Source: JBCDHN01 sp965224535 (GTDB lineage: Bacteria > Verrucomicrobiota > Verrucomicrobiia > Verrucomicrobiales > DEV007). Taken from it: a DNA stretch of 64,000 bases. Position 1 is the first letter of the stretch; each line of letters begins with the position of its first letter. Position numbers and translations under genes: made by a program. Below, in pieces: positions 24,508 through 33,658 of this stretch. Under the pieces are notes generated by a model, which saw only the letters and a list, made by a program, of their open reading frames with translations, was not told the origin of the DNA and did not search any database. Location of the stretch: assembly GCA_965224535.1 (NCBI GenBank), contig CBDCZR010000020.1:16848-80847 (forward strand), given 5' to 3'.

Positions 24508-25338
24508 GTGAACGCGTCCCTTCGTATCCTAACGCCTTTGCTGGCTTTTGCGGCCCTTTTTCTCGACGGTTGTTTCGACTCAGCCGATGACGGGGCTCAA
24601 TCCCTCACCATCACCGGTTCCAGCACCGTTGCTCCGGTCATCGCCGATGCCGCGAAGCGTTTCGAGGAGCAAAATCCCGGGACGCGCATCGATGTCCAGA
24701 CCGGCGGCTCGTCGCGCGGGATTGCGGACGCGGAATCGGGCTTAGCTGATTTGGGAATGGCGTCGCGCGCGTTGAAACCCGCGGAAACGGGGCTGACGCC
24801 GCACCAAATCGCCGTGGATGGCGTTTGCCTCATCGTCCACGCGCAAAATCCCGTCCGCAACCTCACTCGCGACCAGGTCATCGCCATCTACAAGGGCGAA
24901 ATCACGAATTGGAGCGAGGTTGGCGGGCCGGAGGCGGAAATCGTGGTGGGAAACAAGGCGGAGGGCACGGGGACGCTGGAGGTGTTCCTGAATTACACCG
25001 GATTGGACAGCGCCGACATCCAGCCGGACGTGGTGTTGGGGATGAACCAGCACGCCATCAAGACGGTGGCAGGCAATCCGCAAGCGCTCGGCTACGTTTC
25101 CATCGGCGCGGCGGCGAGCGAGGCGGAGGCGGGGACGCCCATTAAGCTCATCGGTTGCGACGGGGTGCCGGCGACGACCGCGGCGGTGGCGCACGGCGAT
25201 TTTCCGATCACGCGGCCCTTGCAAGTGGTTAGCCGCGGTGAGCTTTCCCCGTTAGCCTCGCATTTCCTGGATTATCTCAAATCGCCGGCCGTTCACGACA
25301 TCATCGAGAGCCATCTTTATGTCCCGGCCGCGCCCTGA
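24508..25338 (+). CDS. pstS: Phosphate-binding lipoprotein PstS
   Basis: The periplasmic phosphate-binding protein of the Pst ABC importer. The GTG start at 24508 gives a lipoprotein signal (LAFAALFLDGC, lipobox L-D-G-C, Cys about 22). The phosphate-site signatures are visible: ITGSSTVAPVIADAAKRF, QTGGSSRGIADAESG and DLGMASRALK. Later segments are IYKGEITNW and GYVSIGAA. At 276 residues it is a compact member. It is the first gene of pstSCAB, and its 3' end overlaps pstC by 20 nt. Confidence 0.93.
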   Translation: MNASLRILTPLLAFAALFLDGCFDSADDGAQSLTITGSSTVAPVIADAAKRFEEQNPGTRIDVQTGGSSRGIADAESGLADLGMASRALKPAETGLTPHQIAVDGVCLIVHAQNPVRNLTRDQVIAIYKGEITNWSEVGGPEAEIVVGNKAEGTGTLEVFLNYTGLDSADIQPDVVLGMNQHAIKTVAGNPQALGYVSIGAAASEAEAGTPIKLIGCDGVPATTAAVAHGDFPITRPLQVVSRGELSPLASHFLDYLKSPAVHDIIESHLYVPAAP

Positions 25339-26188
25339 CCGCGCCGTCCGCATCGCGCTCGGCAGCACCGCGCTGGTTTCGGCCAGTGTCCTGCTGCTCA
25401 TCGTCGTTTTTCTGTTTGTGGGAGCTTGGCCGGCGTTTGAAGCCGGACGGCTGGGCGATTTGTTCGCCGATGCGCGTTGGCAACCGGGCTCGGAACGCGA
25501 TCCCCAGTTCGGCATTGCCCCCATGCTGGTGGCTTCGCTGCTGGTTACCGCGCTGGCCGGGATGTTTGCCGCGCCGATCGGCGTTGCCGGCGCCATTTTT
25601 CACGAATTTTACGCGCCGCGGGCCTGGTCGCGCTGGAACGACCGGATGCTGGAGTTGCTCGCGGGGGTGCCGTCGGTGCTTTTCGGATTTTGGGGGCTTA
25701 GCACGTTGGTTCCCGCCATCAACCGCATCGAGCCGCCCGGTCAAAGCTTGCTCGCGGCGGGAATCGTCCTGGCGCTGATGATTTTGCCCACCATTGCGGT
25801 TACCGCGCAGGCCGCGCTTCGCGCCGTCCCAGCCACGCAGCTTCTAGCCGCGGCTGCCCTGGGTTTGAGCCGGCCTGGCACGATCCTCACCATCGCGCTG
25901 CCCGCGGCCCGGGGCGGCATCGGCGCGGGGTTCGTGCTCGCCTTGGCGCGGGCGATCGGCGAGACCATGGCCGTGGTGATGGTGTGCGGCAACTACGCGC
26001 GCATCCCGTCCAGCGTCTTCGATCCCGTGCGCCCGATCACTGCCACCATCGCCCTGGAAATGGGCTACGCCACGGCCTCGCACAAGGCGCTGCTCTTTGC
26101 CGCGGGGCTGGTGTTAGTGCTGCTGACCGGCGCGTCGATCGGTTGGCTGAATTTTCGCAAATCCACCGTCACCACCGGCCATCCGTGA
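25319..26188 (+). CDS. pstC: Phosphate ABC transporter permease PstC
   Basis: A 289-residue permease with six predicted helices. The first is about 17-38. The segment FGIAPMLVASLLVTALAGMFAAPIGV is typical, and the EAA-like coupling loop reads TQLLAAAALGLSRPGTILTIALP. IGETMAVVMVCGN is the usual IGET motif of PstC. The start ATG lies inside pstS (20-nt overlap) and the end overlaps the GTG start of pstA, so translation of the operon is coupled. Confidence 0.92.
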   Translation: MSRPRPDRAVRIALGSTALVSASVLLLIVVFLFVGAWPAFEAGRLGDLFADARWQPGSERDPQFGIAPMLVASLLVTALAGMFAAPIGVAGAIFHEFYAPRAWSRWNDRMLELLAGVPSVLFGFWGLSTLVPAINRIEPPGQSLLAAGIVLALMILPTIAVTAQAALRAVPATQLLAAAALGLSRPGTILTIALPAARGGIGAGFVLALARAIGETMAVVMVCGNYARIPSSVFDPVRPITATIALEMGYATASHKALLFAAGLVLVLLTGASIGWLNFRKSTVTTGHP

Positions 26189-27060
26189 GCGCTAACCTGC
26201 AAACTGCGAATTCCCGGCGCCATCGCGCAATGGACGCGGTTTTGAGCGTGGGAGGCGGCGCGGCGGCGCTGGTAGCGGTGGGATTTTTGCTCTGGATCAT
26301 CATCGATTTGGCCAGGCTCGGAATTGGCCACCTATCCTGGGAATTCCTCACCGCGGGGGTCGAAGAATCGGGCCGCGCCGGGGGAATTGGCCCGATTTTG
26401 GTCTCCACCCTGCTCATTCTGCTCAGTTGCCTGGCGGTGGCGCTTCCGCTCGGAGTCGGTTGCGCGCTATGGCTCTCGGAATTCGTGCCGCCGGCTAGCC
26501 GGCCGGGAAAAATCGTGGGCGGGGCCATCGATTTGCTCGCCAGCGTGCCGTCGATCGTGTTCGGCCTGTTTGGCATGGCGTTTTTTTGCCATATTCTCGG
26601 CCTGGGCTTCTCGATTCTTTCCGGCGGGCTGACGTTGGCCTGCATGATCCTGCCGATCCTGGTTCGCACCACGTTAGCCGCCATGCACGCCCTACCCAGC
26701 GAGCTACGACCCGCGGCGGCGGCTCTGGGCCTGACGCAAACCACCGCGCTGTTTCGCATCCTGCTTCCCGCGGCCCTACCCGGCATCCTCGTCGGCGTTA
26801 CCCTGGGCGTGGGGCGCGCGTTGTCGGAAACCGCGGCCCTCATCTTCACCAGCGGCTACGGCACGCGTTGGCCCACCTCGGTCGGCGATAGCGGCCGGGC
26901 CATCTCCGTCCACATCTTTGACCTGGCCATGAACATCCCCAACGGAGCGGCAAAAGCCTCCGCCAGCGCCCTGGTGCTGCTGGTGATGATCCTAACCATC
27001 AACCTCATCGCCACCGGGCTGGCCGAACGCTGGTTGCGCCGCCAAAATTCCGCTCCATGA
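26185..27060 (+). CDS. pstA: Phosphate ABC transporter permease PstA
   Basis: A 291-residue permease. I choose the GTG at 26185, which overlaps the pstC stop (GTGA) and gives a basic cytosolic leader (NSRRHRAMDAVLS) before the first helix. The next ATG, at 26230, would remove it. Further markers are VSTLLILLSCLAVALPLGV, the coupling loop ELRPAAAALGLTQTTALFRILLP and the ALSETAALIFTSGY motif (usual IGETAPL-like). It overlaps pstB by 4 nt (ATGA). Confidence 0.9.
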   Translation: MSANLQTANSRRHRAMDAVLSVGGGAAALVAVGFLLWIIIDLARLGIGHLSWEFLTAGVEESGRAGGIGPILVSTLLILLSCLAVALPLGVGCALWLSEFVPPASRPGKIVGGAIDLLASVPSIVFGLFGMAFFCHILGLGFSILSGGLTLACMILPILVRTTLAAMHALPSELRPAAAALGLTQTTALFRILLPAALPGILVGVTLGVGRALSETAALIFTSGYGTRWPTSVGDSGRAISVHIFDLAMNIPNGAAKASASALVLLVMILTINLIATGLAERWLRRQNSAP

Positions 27061-27833
27061 CCGCTCCCGAGCCGAAAATCCGCGTTTCCGGCCTTTCCGT
27101 GCGTTACCGCGGCTTCCTGGCCGTGCGCGATGTGAACCTGGACATCCCCGCCGGCCAAATTACCGCGCTCGTCGGCCCATCCGGCTGCGGGAAGAGCAGT
27201 TTTCTCAGCACGTTGAACAGGCTGAACGACCTCGTTCCCGGCTGTCGCGTGGAAGGGCAACTGGACTGTTGCGACGGCCGCGACCTCAACGCCTCCACGG
27301 TCGATGTCCTGGCGCTGCGGCGCGAAATTGGCATGGTTTTCCAGAAACCGAACCCGTTCCCGCAATCCATCCGGCGCAACTTCGAAATTCCCCTGCGCGA
27401 GCACGGAATTTCGCGCGAAGGGATCCCCGGCCGCATCGAGCGCACCTTGCGCGACGTGGGTTTGTGGGAGGAAGTCGCCGGCCGGCTGGACCAAAGCGCG
27501 CTGGAGTTATCCGGCGGCCAACAGCAGCGCTTGTGCATCGCCCGGGCCCTGGCGTTGCAACCGGAAGTGATCCTTTTCGACGAGCCGTGCAGCGCGCTCG
27601 ATCCCCTGGCTTCGGCTGTGGTCGAGGATCACATCGCGGCTCTGCGCGGGCGGCTTACCGTGGTCATCGTGACCCATAATTTGGCCCAAGCGCGGCGGAT
27701 TGCCGACTATTTGGCGGTGTTTTGGGTTCGCGAGGGAGCCGGCACGATTGTCGAGCGCGGGCCGGCTTCGGAGGTGTTTGAAAATCCGCGGGACGCCGAT
27801 GCGGCGAGGTATTTGAGCGGGGCTCGGGGGTAA
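27057..27833 (+). CDS. pstB: Phosphate ABC transporter ATP-binding protein PstB
   Basis: A 258-residue ABC ATPase. Walker A is GPSGCGKSS (about 41-49). The string STLNRLNDLVPG and the Q-loop MVFQKPNPFPQSI are diagnostic for PstB. The signature is LSGGQQQRL, Walker B is VILFDEPCSALDP, and the switch His is in VTHNLAQARR. It closes the pstSCAB operon. No phoU follows, unlike the common pstSCAB-phoU arrangement. A strong terminator begins within 10 nt of the stop. Confidence 0.95.
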   Translation: MTAPEPKIRVSGLSVRYRGFLAVRDVNLDIPAGQITALVGPSGCGKSSFLSTLNRLNDLVPGCRVEGQLDCCDGRDLNASTVDVLALRREIGMVFQKPNPFPQSIRRNFEIPLREHGISREGIPGRIERTLRDVGLWEEVAGRLDQSALELSGGQQQRLCIARALALQPEVILFDEPCSALDPLASAVVEDHIAALRGRLTVVIVTHNLAQARRIADYLAVFWVREGAGTIVERGPASEVFENPRDADAARYLSGARG

Positions 27834-27839
27834 GGGACG

Positions 27840-27920
27840 AAAGGGACGCAAAGGACCAAAGCGACGGCGTTCGAAAGGTTGCGTCCTTTCTGTCCTTTTC
27901 GTCCCTTTGGTCCCTTTTTT
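27840..27920. terminator. Strong terminator after pstB
   Basis: A 17-bp near-perfect stem (27840-27856 with 27892-27908, one mismatch) is followed by GGTCCCTTTTTT, ending in six T. Both arms are made of short AAGGGACG and AAAGGAC repeats. The loop of about 35 nt can pair further. It ends the pst operon and may also act for the minus-strand gene that ends at 27923. Confidence 0.8.
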
Positions 27921-27922
27921 CC

Positions 27923-28246
27923 TCAATCCGGCGCGAATTTCACCCAATGCCCGAAGGCTTTTCGCTCAGCCCAGGAGAGCGGCTTGAAGAGCACCTCCGA
28001 GACGACGCAGCGCAACTTGTCCCACGGTTGCATCGCCACGAAGGCGTAGCTGAAGTTGAGGCGCTCATCGTGACTCCAGACAGCCGTTCGCGACGGGCGC
28101 AGGAGGCGGGTTGAATCCGAAAAAACGCAGGCCAACGACGGATCGCGCACCACGTAGGCCAGGGAATCGCGCGCGGCCAGGTAAGTGGTCACGTAGCCTA
28201 ACACGATCGCCAAAAGCACGAGCGCGGCCTTGGTTTTGAAACGCAT
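27923..28246 (-). CDS. Small exported or membrane-anchored protein, unknown
   Basis: From ATG 28246 the frame encodes 107 residues: MRFKTKAALVLLAIVLGYVTTYLA is a signal or anchor helix, and the rest is a small soluble domain (SLACVFSDSTRLL, YAFVAMQPWDKLRCVV, WAERKAFGHWV). An in-frame ATG at 28285 would add 13 basic, proline-rich residues. It contains two conserved-looking Cys. I do not recognise a family. It sits between the pst terminator and the putA-like gene on the minus strand. Confidence 0.55.
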   Translation of the reverse strand: MRFKTKAALVLLAIVLGYVTTYLAARDSLAYVVRDPSLACVFSDSTRLLRPSRTAVWSHDERLNFSYAFVAMQPWDKLRCVVSEVLFKPLSWAERKAFGHWVKFAPD

Positions 28247-28298
28247 TTCCGCGGGCAATGTTGGCCGCCGCGGAGCTTTTGGCAAGTTCTCCGCTGTG

Positions 28299-31200
28299 TC
28301 ACACTTCCGGCGCGAAACCCCGCCGCATCGTGTTTTCCGTCGCCACCTTGGGGTTGACGAATTGCAGCAGGTAGTCCGGTCCGCCGGCCTTGGAACCGAC
28401 TCCGGACATGGCCGCGCCGCCGAAGGCTTGCCTGCCGACCAACGCGCCGGTGATGCCGCGGTTCAGGTAGAGGTTGCCGACGTCGAATTCCAGCCGGGCG
28501 CGCTCCAAGTGGCTGGGCGTGCGGCTAAAAACGCCGCCGGTCAGGGCGTAGGGCGTGGAGTTGGCGATTTGCAGCGCTTCGTCAAAATCGGCGGCCCGCA
28601 TGACGGCCAAAATCGGGCCGAAGACCTCTTCCTGCGCGATGCGGTGTTCCGGGCGTACCCCAGTTACGATGGTTAGGGGCGCGAAGTGGCCGTTTTCGGG
28701 AATTTTTGACGAAAACGCGAGGGTTCCCTCCTCTTGCGCGATTTTGGCGAATTCGCGGATTTTTGCCAACGCCGCTGCGTCGATGACCGCGCCCATGTGA
28801 TGGCCCGGATCCTCACTGGGGCCGATTTTCCAGCCTTTTGCCGCTTCCAGCAAGCGGCGCACGAATCGGTCGTGAACGGCGTCCAGCACGACGACGCGCG
28901 AGCAGGCGCTGCACTTTTGACCCTGAAAACCGAACGCGCTTTTCAGCACGGCGGGCACGGCTTCGTCCAGGTCTGCGTCGTCGTCGATGATGACCGCGTT
29001 TTTGCCGCCCATCTCCGCGATGACGCGCTTGACGTGGCGCTGGCCGGGATGAACGGCGGCGGCGCGGCCGATGATGCGCAGGCCAATTTCACGCGAGCCG
29101 GTGAAGGCGATGGTGGCAATGTCAGGGTGATCCACCAGGTAGTCGCCAATTTCGCCGCCCGGGCCGGGAATGAAGTTGAAAACGCCGTCCGGCAGGCCGG
29201 CTTCGCGGAAAATTTCGACCAGGTGGTAGCCGACCAGCGCCGACAGGCTGGAGGGCTTGTAGACGACGGGATTTCCGGTGACGATGGCGGCGGAAACCAT
29301 CCCAGCGCTGATGGCGAGCGGAAAATTCCACGGCGCGATGACGGCGGTCACACCGCGGGGCACGTAGCTCAATTCGTTGGTCTCGCCCGGCAATTGCGCC
29401 AGCGGATTCGCGCTTGCCAGCCGCTCGGCTTCGCCGGCGTAGTAGGTGAAAAAATCGATGGTCTCATCCACGTCGGCGGTGGCTTCGTGCCATTGCTTGC
29501 CGACCTCCAGCACCTGCCAGGCAGCCAGTTCCGCGTGGCGGCGGCGGCAAATTTCGGCGGCTTGGCGCAAGAAACCGGCACGCTCGCTGACGTCGGCTCG
29601 CGCCCAGCCGGGAAACGCGGATTTCGCCGCGGCAACGGCGTTGGCAGCCTCTTCGCGGCCGGCAAGGTGAAAGGAGCCTAACACTTCGCCCAATCGATTG
29701 GGATTGGCCGAATCCTCGCTACGCGCGGTACGAATTTCCTCGCCGCCGACGAAGAGCGGCCGGGTTTGTCCGAGCTGTTCCGCGCGAATTTCCGCGATCG
29801 CCCCGCGCAGGGCTTCGCGGCAGGATTTTTCGGTAAAGTCGGCGGCAGGCTGGTTGTGAAATCCCGCCTTTTCGGTGACGGGGCCGGTTTTCGGCGGATT
29901 TTTGCGCAATTCCTCCGCGGGATCGGCCAGCAATTTGGCGGCATCCGTCGTTGCGCCAAACGTGGCCCGCAAGAAGCTCTCGTTGGCGGTGTTTTCCAAG
30001 ATTCGCCGCACCAGGTAAGCCATGCCGGGCACCAGCTCGCCAAACGGCGCGTAAAGCCGCACGCGGCCGGTTGCATCGCGGATTGCGTTGCGCACCGGCT
30101 CGGCCATGCCGTAGAGCAGCTGAAATTCGAACCGGCCGGGCGGCACGTTCAGCTCGCGCGCGGTTTCCAGCACCACGGCGATGGAACGGAGGTTGTGCGA
30201 ACCGCAGGCCAGGTAGCAGTGCTCCGCGTTTTCCAGCAAAATGCGGGCGCACTTCTCAAAATTGGCGTCGGTCTGGGTTTTGCGCGACCACACGCGATTT
30301 AGCCAGCCGTTTTGCGCGGCGACCACCGTCTCGTAGTCCCAGTAAGCGCCCTTCACCAACCGAACGGCCGATGGCAGGTCTTCCCGGCGCATCCACGCCA
30401 GCAACCTGCGCAAATCCGCCTCCGTGTCGCGCAGGTAAGCCTGGAGCACGATGCCGAGGTGCGAAAAATCGCGAAATTCCGCCCGCAAACGGCGAAACAC
30501 CTCGATCGTGATGTCCTTGAAATCGAAGCTCTCCATGTCCAGGCACAGCGCCGCGCCGGTTTCCCGCGCTTTGGCCGCGATGGGGCGCAAACGGTCCAAA
30601 ATTCCGCGCACCGAGCCTTCGAAATCGAGCGGATCGGCCATCGAAAACAGCGCGCTGGGCTTGACGGAAACTTGCGCGATCGGCTGCGATCCCCAGTCCT
30701 GGCCGGCTGCCTCCCCCGCGGAATCCGCTGCGGCCAGCGGGTCGAAATTTCGCGCCGACAGCGCCTCCAGCATGTCCAGATACATCGCCTGATGCTCCTC
30801 GGCTTCGCGCTCGCTCACGACCGCCTCGCCCAGCAAATCCAGCACCGTGGCGTAACCCTTTTCGCGAAGCCGCGCCACCCCTTTCATCGCCTCTTCCGGC
30901 TCGGAACCGACGATGAACTGTTGCGCCATCATCTCCAAATTTTTGCGAATGGCGTGGTTGAGCATCGAGTGGCCCGCGCGGCCCAAAATGCCGCTGGATT
31001 GCGCCCCAAACCGCAGAAACGCTGGCACTTCGCCACCGTCGCTCACGAAGTATTCCTGGATGAGCCGGTGCAGTTGCTCGGGCTTCGTCACGCTGGGATA
31101 GGCATCGACGAAACGCAGCAACCGCACGCGAAATTCAGGCTTTTTCATGGCCCAATCCATGAGGCGCCCCGTCCAGTTCGCGGAATCGAAGACCGACGGT

Positions 31201-31325
31201 TTTTGGCCATCGATCGCGGCAAAAAGCTCGCGGCCGCGTTGCTGGATGCGCCGTTCCAACTCGTTGGCGGCGGCGGAATTTTTGGGGTTTGCGGCGATGT
31301 TGGTTGGGATGATGGAAGGGGGCAT
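28299..31325 (-). CDS. putA: Bifunctional proline dehydrogenase/glutamate-semialdehyde dehydrogenase
   Basis: A 1008-residue protein. It oxidises proline to P5C with FAD and then oxidises glutamate semialdehyde to glutamate with NAD. The proline dehydrogenase barrel (about 130-450) has SVKPSAL, LCLDMESFDFKDIT, RLVKGAYWDYE and ACGSHNLRS. The aldehyde dehydrogenase part (about 510-1000) has VIAPWNFPLAIS, FTGSREIG, the catalytic Glu in IAEMGGKN, the catalytic Cys in GQKCSACSR (about residue 800), EEVFGP and NRGITGALVGRQ. There is no N-terminal DNA-binding ribbon-helix-helix domain, so it should not self-repress as the E. coli PutA does. The split (RocA/PutB) form is replaced here by a fusion. 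Confidence 0.93.
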   Translation of the reverse strand: MPPSIIPTNIAANPKNSAAANELERRIQQRGRELFAAIDGQKPSVFDSANWTGRLMDWAMKKPEFRVRLLRFVDAYPSVTKPEQLHRLIQEYFVSDGGEVPAFLRFGAQSSGILGRAGHSMLNHAIRKNLEMMAQQFIVGSEPEEAMKGVARLREKGYATVLDLLGEAVVSEREAEEHQAMYLDMLEALSARNFDPLAAADSAGEAAGQDWGSQPIAQVSVKPSALFSMADPLDFEGSVRGILDRLRPIAAKARETGAALCLDMESFDFKDITIEVFRRLRAEFRDFSHLGIVLQAYLRDTEADLRRLLAWMRREDLPSAVRLVKGAYWDYETVVAAQNGWLNRVWSRKTQTDANFEKCARILLENAEHCYLACGSHNLRSIAVVLETARELNVPPGRFEFQLLYGMAEPVRNAIRDATGRVRLYAPFGELVPGMAYLVRRILENTANESFLRATFGATTDAAKLLADPAEELRKNPPKTGPVTEKAGFHNQPAADFTEKSCREALRGAIAEIRAEQLGQTRPLFVGGEEIRTARSEDSANPNRLGEVLGSFHLAGREEAANAVAAAKSAFPGWARADVSERAGFLRQAAEICRRRHAELAAWQVLEVGKQWHEATADVDETIDFFTYYAGEAERLASANPLAQLPGETNELSYVPRGVTAVIAPWNFPLAISAGMVSAAIVTGNPVVYKPSSLSALVGYHLVEIFREAGLPDGVFNFIPGPGGEIGDYLVDHPDIATIAFTGSREIGLRIIGRAAAVHPGQRHVKRVIAEMGGKNAVIIDDDADLDEAVPAVLKSAFGFQGQKCSACSRVVVLDAVHDRFVRRLLEAAKGWKIGPSEDPGHHMGAVIDAAALAKIREFAKIAQEEGTLAFSSKIPENGHFAPLTIVTGVRPEHRIAQEEVFGPILAVMRAADFDEALQIANSTPYALTGGVFSRTPSHLERARLEFDVGNLYLNRGITGALVGRQAFGGAAMSGVGSKAGGPDYLLQFVNPKVATENTMRRGFAPEV

Positions 31326-31409
31326 GATTCAGAAGGGAGGGACGCGATAAATTGTCCGACAATCAGGCAAAACGCAAGCCCAACCGGGCCTCCGCAGCCG
31401 TATTTCGCT

Positions 31410-33569
31410 TCAAAATCGAAACGTCCACCCCAGCTTGCCGATCGCCTCGTTGGACAAACCGCGAAACCGGCCGTCTTCGGCGTCGAACCCCTTGTTGAAC
31501 ACGAAAAACAGGTCGCTGCCGGGCCGCAAAATGTAGCGAATCCGGCTGTTGATCCCTACCTGATCCGAGACGTTGTCGAATTGCAGCAACGTGTTCCAGG
31601 ACAACCGCCGATTCGGTGTGACCAGGAAATTGACGAAGCCGACCACCGTCTCGAATTCGCCCGTTTCCAGGCTGGCGTCGGTCCACTCGCCGCCGACGTC
31701 GAATTGCACGAACCGTGAGGGCCGCCAGGCGATTTCCAGCTCCGTGGCGAAGGCTTGCCCGCTGAAAAACTGGCCGTACTTGGCCTCGGCTTCCAAAAAA
31801 ACGGGCCGGCTGGAACTGGTCTCCCAAAAAGCGCGCAGGTTGTTGAATTCGTAATCGCCGGCGGGAATCACGACGTTGTCCACGATGTTAAACGGCTCAA
31901 AAAGCACCTCGTGCTCGAAAACCGGGCCGAAGCCGACTTCGTCGCCCACGCGGGAATCCACGCTGAAGGTTGGCCCTTCGAGCCGATCGGTCTCCAGCGC
32001 TCCGGAAGCGATTTCGGTGAAGCGGAACCACTCGAAACCCAGGAACATGTCGTCGATCACGTCGCGATTTGGCGGGTAAAACGCGTAGCGGCCCTCCAGG
32101 TTGGCCAAGTCCCGGCCCGGCCGGCGCACGAAGCCGACGCCGGGCTCAAATTCTTCTTCCACGCGCATCCATTGGCCGAAGAGCCGCACCGGGCGGTTGG
32201 GATACGAAGCCCGCACGCCGTAGGAGCTTCCCGCACCCGCTTCGGAGTCGTCGCTCTGCATGTAAAACGTGTGCAAGCTCACGCTTTGGTCGCCGATCCA
32301 GTTGGTTTCGCGCAGATTCAGGTCGAAACCGGCCAATTGGTTGTCCGCGTTCGCCCGGGGATCGCCGTGGGTGAAAATCGCGCCGGCTTTCGATTGATCC
32401 AGGATGTCGTAGGTGAGCCGGCCCACGAAAACCTGGTCGCTCTGCAGTTCGCCCAAATCGTCCAGCCACATCCCCAGCATCCCGATCCCAATCGGGCCTT
32501 GCCGGCCGGTCAATTTTGCCCCGCCCAGGATGTCCACCTTCTCCCCATCCGCGGACAGGCCGATGTTGCGCGAATGAAAGGCCAGGGGGCTCTTGAGCAG
32601 GCCGCCGAAGCCAAAGTGCTCGCTGCCTTCCAGGAAAAAATCGCGCTTTTCGGGAAAAAACAACGGGAAACGCGTCAGGTTCACCCGGCGCTGGTCCACC
32701 TCTGCCTCGGCAAAGTCTGTGTTGACCGTAAACGTCGCCGTGAGCGATGGCGTGACCTGGTAGAACACGTCGCCGCCCACGTCAAAGTCGCTAAATTCGC
32801 GCTGTTCGCCACTTTTCACGCTGCGCCGACTCATGGAGATGTAAGGCTTGAAATCAACTCCCAAGCCGCGCTTCAGCCCCTCCAAACCATGGATGACGCC
32901 GGCCTCGGCCAGGCCAAATTGCGCCCGATTGAGGCTCGCCCCAACCCACTTCGACCGCTCCTGATTGCGCGGGATGGCTCGGCCGAAGTTGATGCCCCAA
33001 CTGGTCTGGTTTTCGTCGAACGACAGGCTGCGAAACGGGATCGCCATCTCCGTGGTCCACCCCTCGCCGTCCATCTGGCTTGCGCCTCGCCAAATCGCGT
33101 CCCACTCCATGCGAACCCGGGTCGTGTCAGGACTGATGAGGCCGTCGCCCTTCACGCCGTTGGGATTGGTGCGGAAGTAGTAGCCATCGCGTCCGCGGCG
33201 GTAGGGATCCAACAGCACGTAGGCAAAGTCGTCCGCGCCGACGGTTTGATCGCGCTGCATGACGGTGGCCCGAATCGCCTTGGGTTGGGAATCGTAGCAA
33301 CGCATGGCCACGTAGAGGTGCTCGGCATCGTAGCAAACCCGCACGATTGTGGGTTCGGTGGCCGGCTCGCCTTCAAACGGGCTGCGTTGGGTGTAGTTGC
33401 CAACCACCGCCGCGGTTTTCCAGCAAGCGTCGTCCAGCCGGCCGTCGATTTTGGGCGCAACCTGCGTTTTCACCGCCAAAATCTCGCTGTCCGACGCCCA
33501 TGCGCCGCCAACGCCCAGCCATGAGATGACGATGCCGAAGAGAATTTGGCCGGGCGGGCGACGGGTCAT
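31410..33569 (-). CDS. DUF5916 protein: CBM9-like domain plus outer-membrane barrel
   Basis: A 719-residue exported protein; the signal peptide ends near GGAWA-SD. Residues about 32-215 form a CBM9-like beta-sandwich (KIDGRLDDACWKTA, VRVCYDAEHLYVAMRCYDS, WTTEMAIPFRSL). From about 240 onward there are alternating amphipathic strands with FPEKRDFFLEGSEHF, the hallmark of DUF5916. The C-terminus ends in phenylalanine (GKLGWTFRF), as in outer-membrane beta-barrels recognised by Bam. It is probably a surface carbohydrate-binding or transport barrel. It is transcribed in the same direction as the putA-like gene downstream of it. Confidence 0.85.
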   Translation of the reverse strand: MTRRPPGQILFGIVISWLGVGGAWASDSEILAVKTQVAPKIDGRLDDACWKTAAVVGNYTQRSPFEGEPATEPTIVRVCYDAEHLYVAMRCYDSQPKAIRATVMQRDQTVGADDFAYVLLDPYRRGRDGYYFRTNPNGVKGDGLISPDTTRVRMEWDAIWRGASQMDGEGWTTEMAIPFRSLSFDENQTSWGINFGRAIPRNQERSKWVGASLNRAQFGLAEAGVIHGLEGLKRGLGVDFKPYISMSRRSVKSGEQREFSDFDVGGDVFYQVTPSLTATFTVNTDFAEAEVDQRRVNLTRFPLFFPEKRDFFLEGSEHFGFGGLLKSPLAFHSRNIGLSADGEKVDILGGAKLTGRQGPIGIGMLGMWLDDLGELQSDQVFVGRLTYDILDQSKAGAIFTHGDPRANADNQLAGFDLNLRETNWIGDQSVSLHTFYMQSDDSEAGAGSSYGVRASYPNRPVRLFGQWMRVEEEFEPGVGFVRRPGRDLANLEGRYAFYPPNRDVIDDMFLGFEWFRFTEIASGALETDRLEGPTFSVDSRVGDEVGFGPVFEHEVLFEPFNIVDNVVIPAGDYEFNNLRAFWETSSSRPVFLEAEAKYGQFFSGQAFATELEIAWRPSRFVQFDVGGEWTDASLETGEFETVVGFVNFLVTPNRRLSWNTLLQFDNVSDQVGINSRIRYILRPGSDLFFVFNKGFDAEDGRFRGLSNEAIGKLGWTFRF

Positions 33570-33658
33570 GTTTCGCGGTTTCGTCAGGCCACGGGGCCCG
33601 CGCTGTCCAGCTTTCGCTCGCGATGGAAGAATCGCAAATTGGCGGTAGAATTCGGGTC

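Noticed and set aside
30312..31718. A 468-codon plus-strand frame over the putA-like gene
   Set aside because: Antisense to PutA, low-complexity His/Arg/Gln composition, no motif.
31755..33524. A 589-codon plus-strand frame over the DUF5916 gene
   Set aside because: It has no recognisable domain and is antisense to a gene with clear CBM9/DUF5916 motifs. Long antisense frames are expected in GC-rich DNA.
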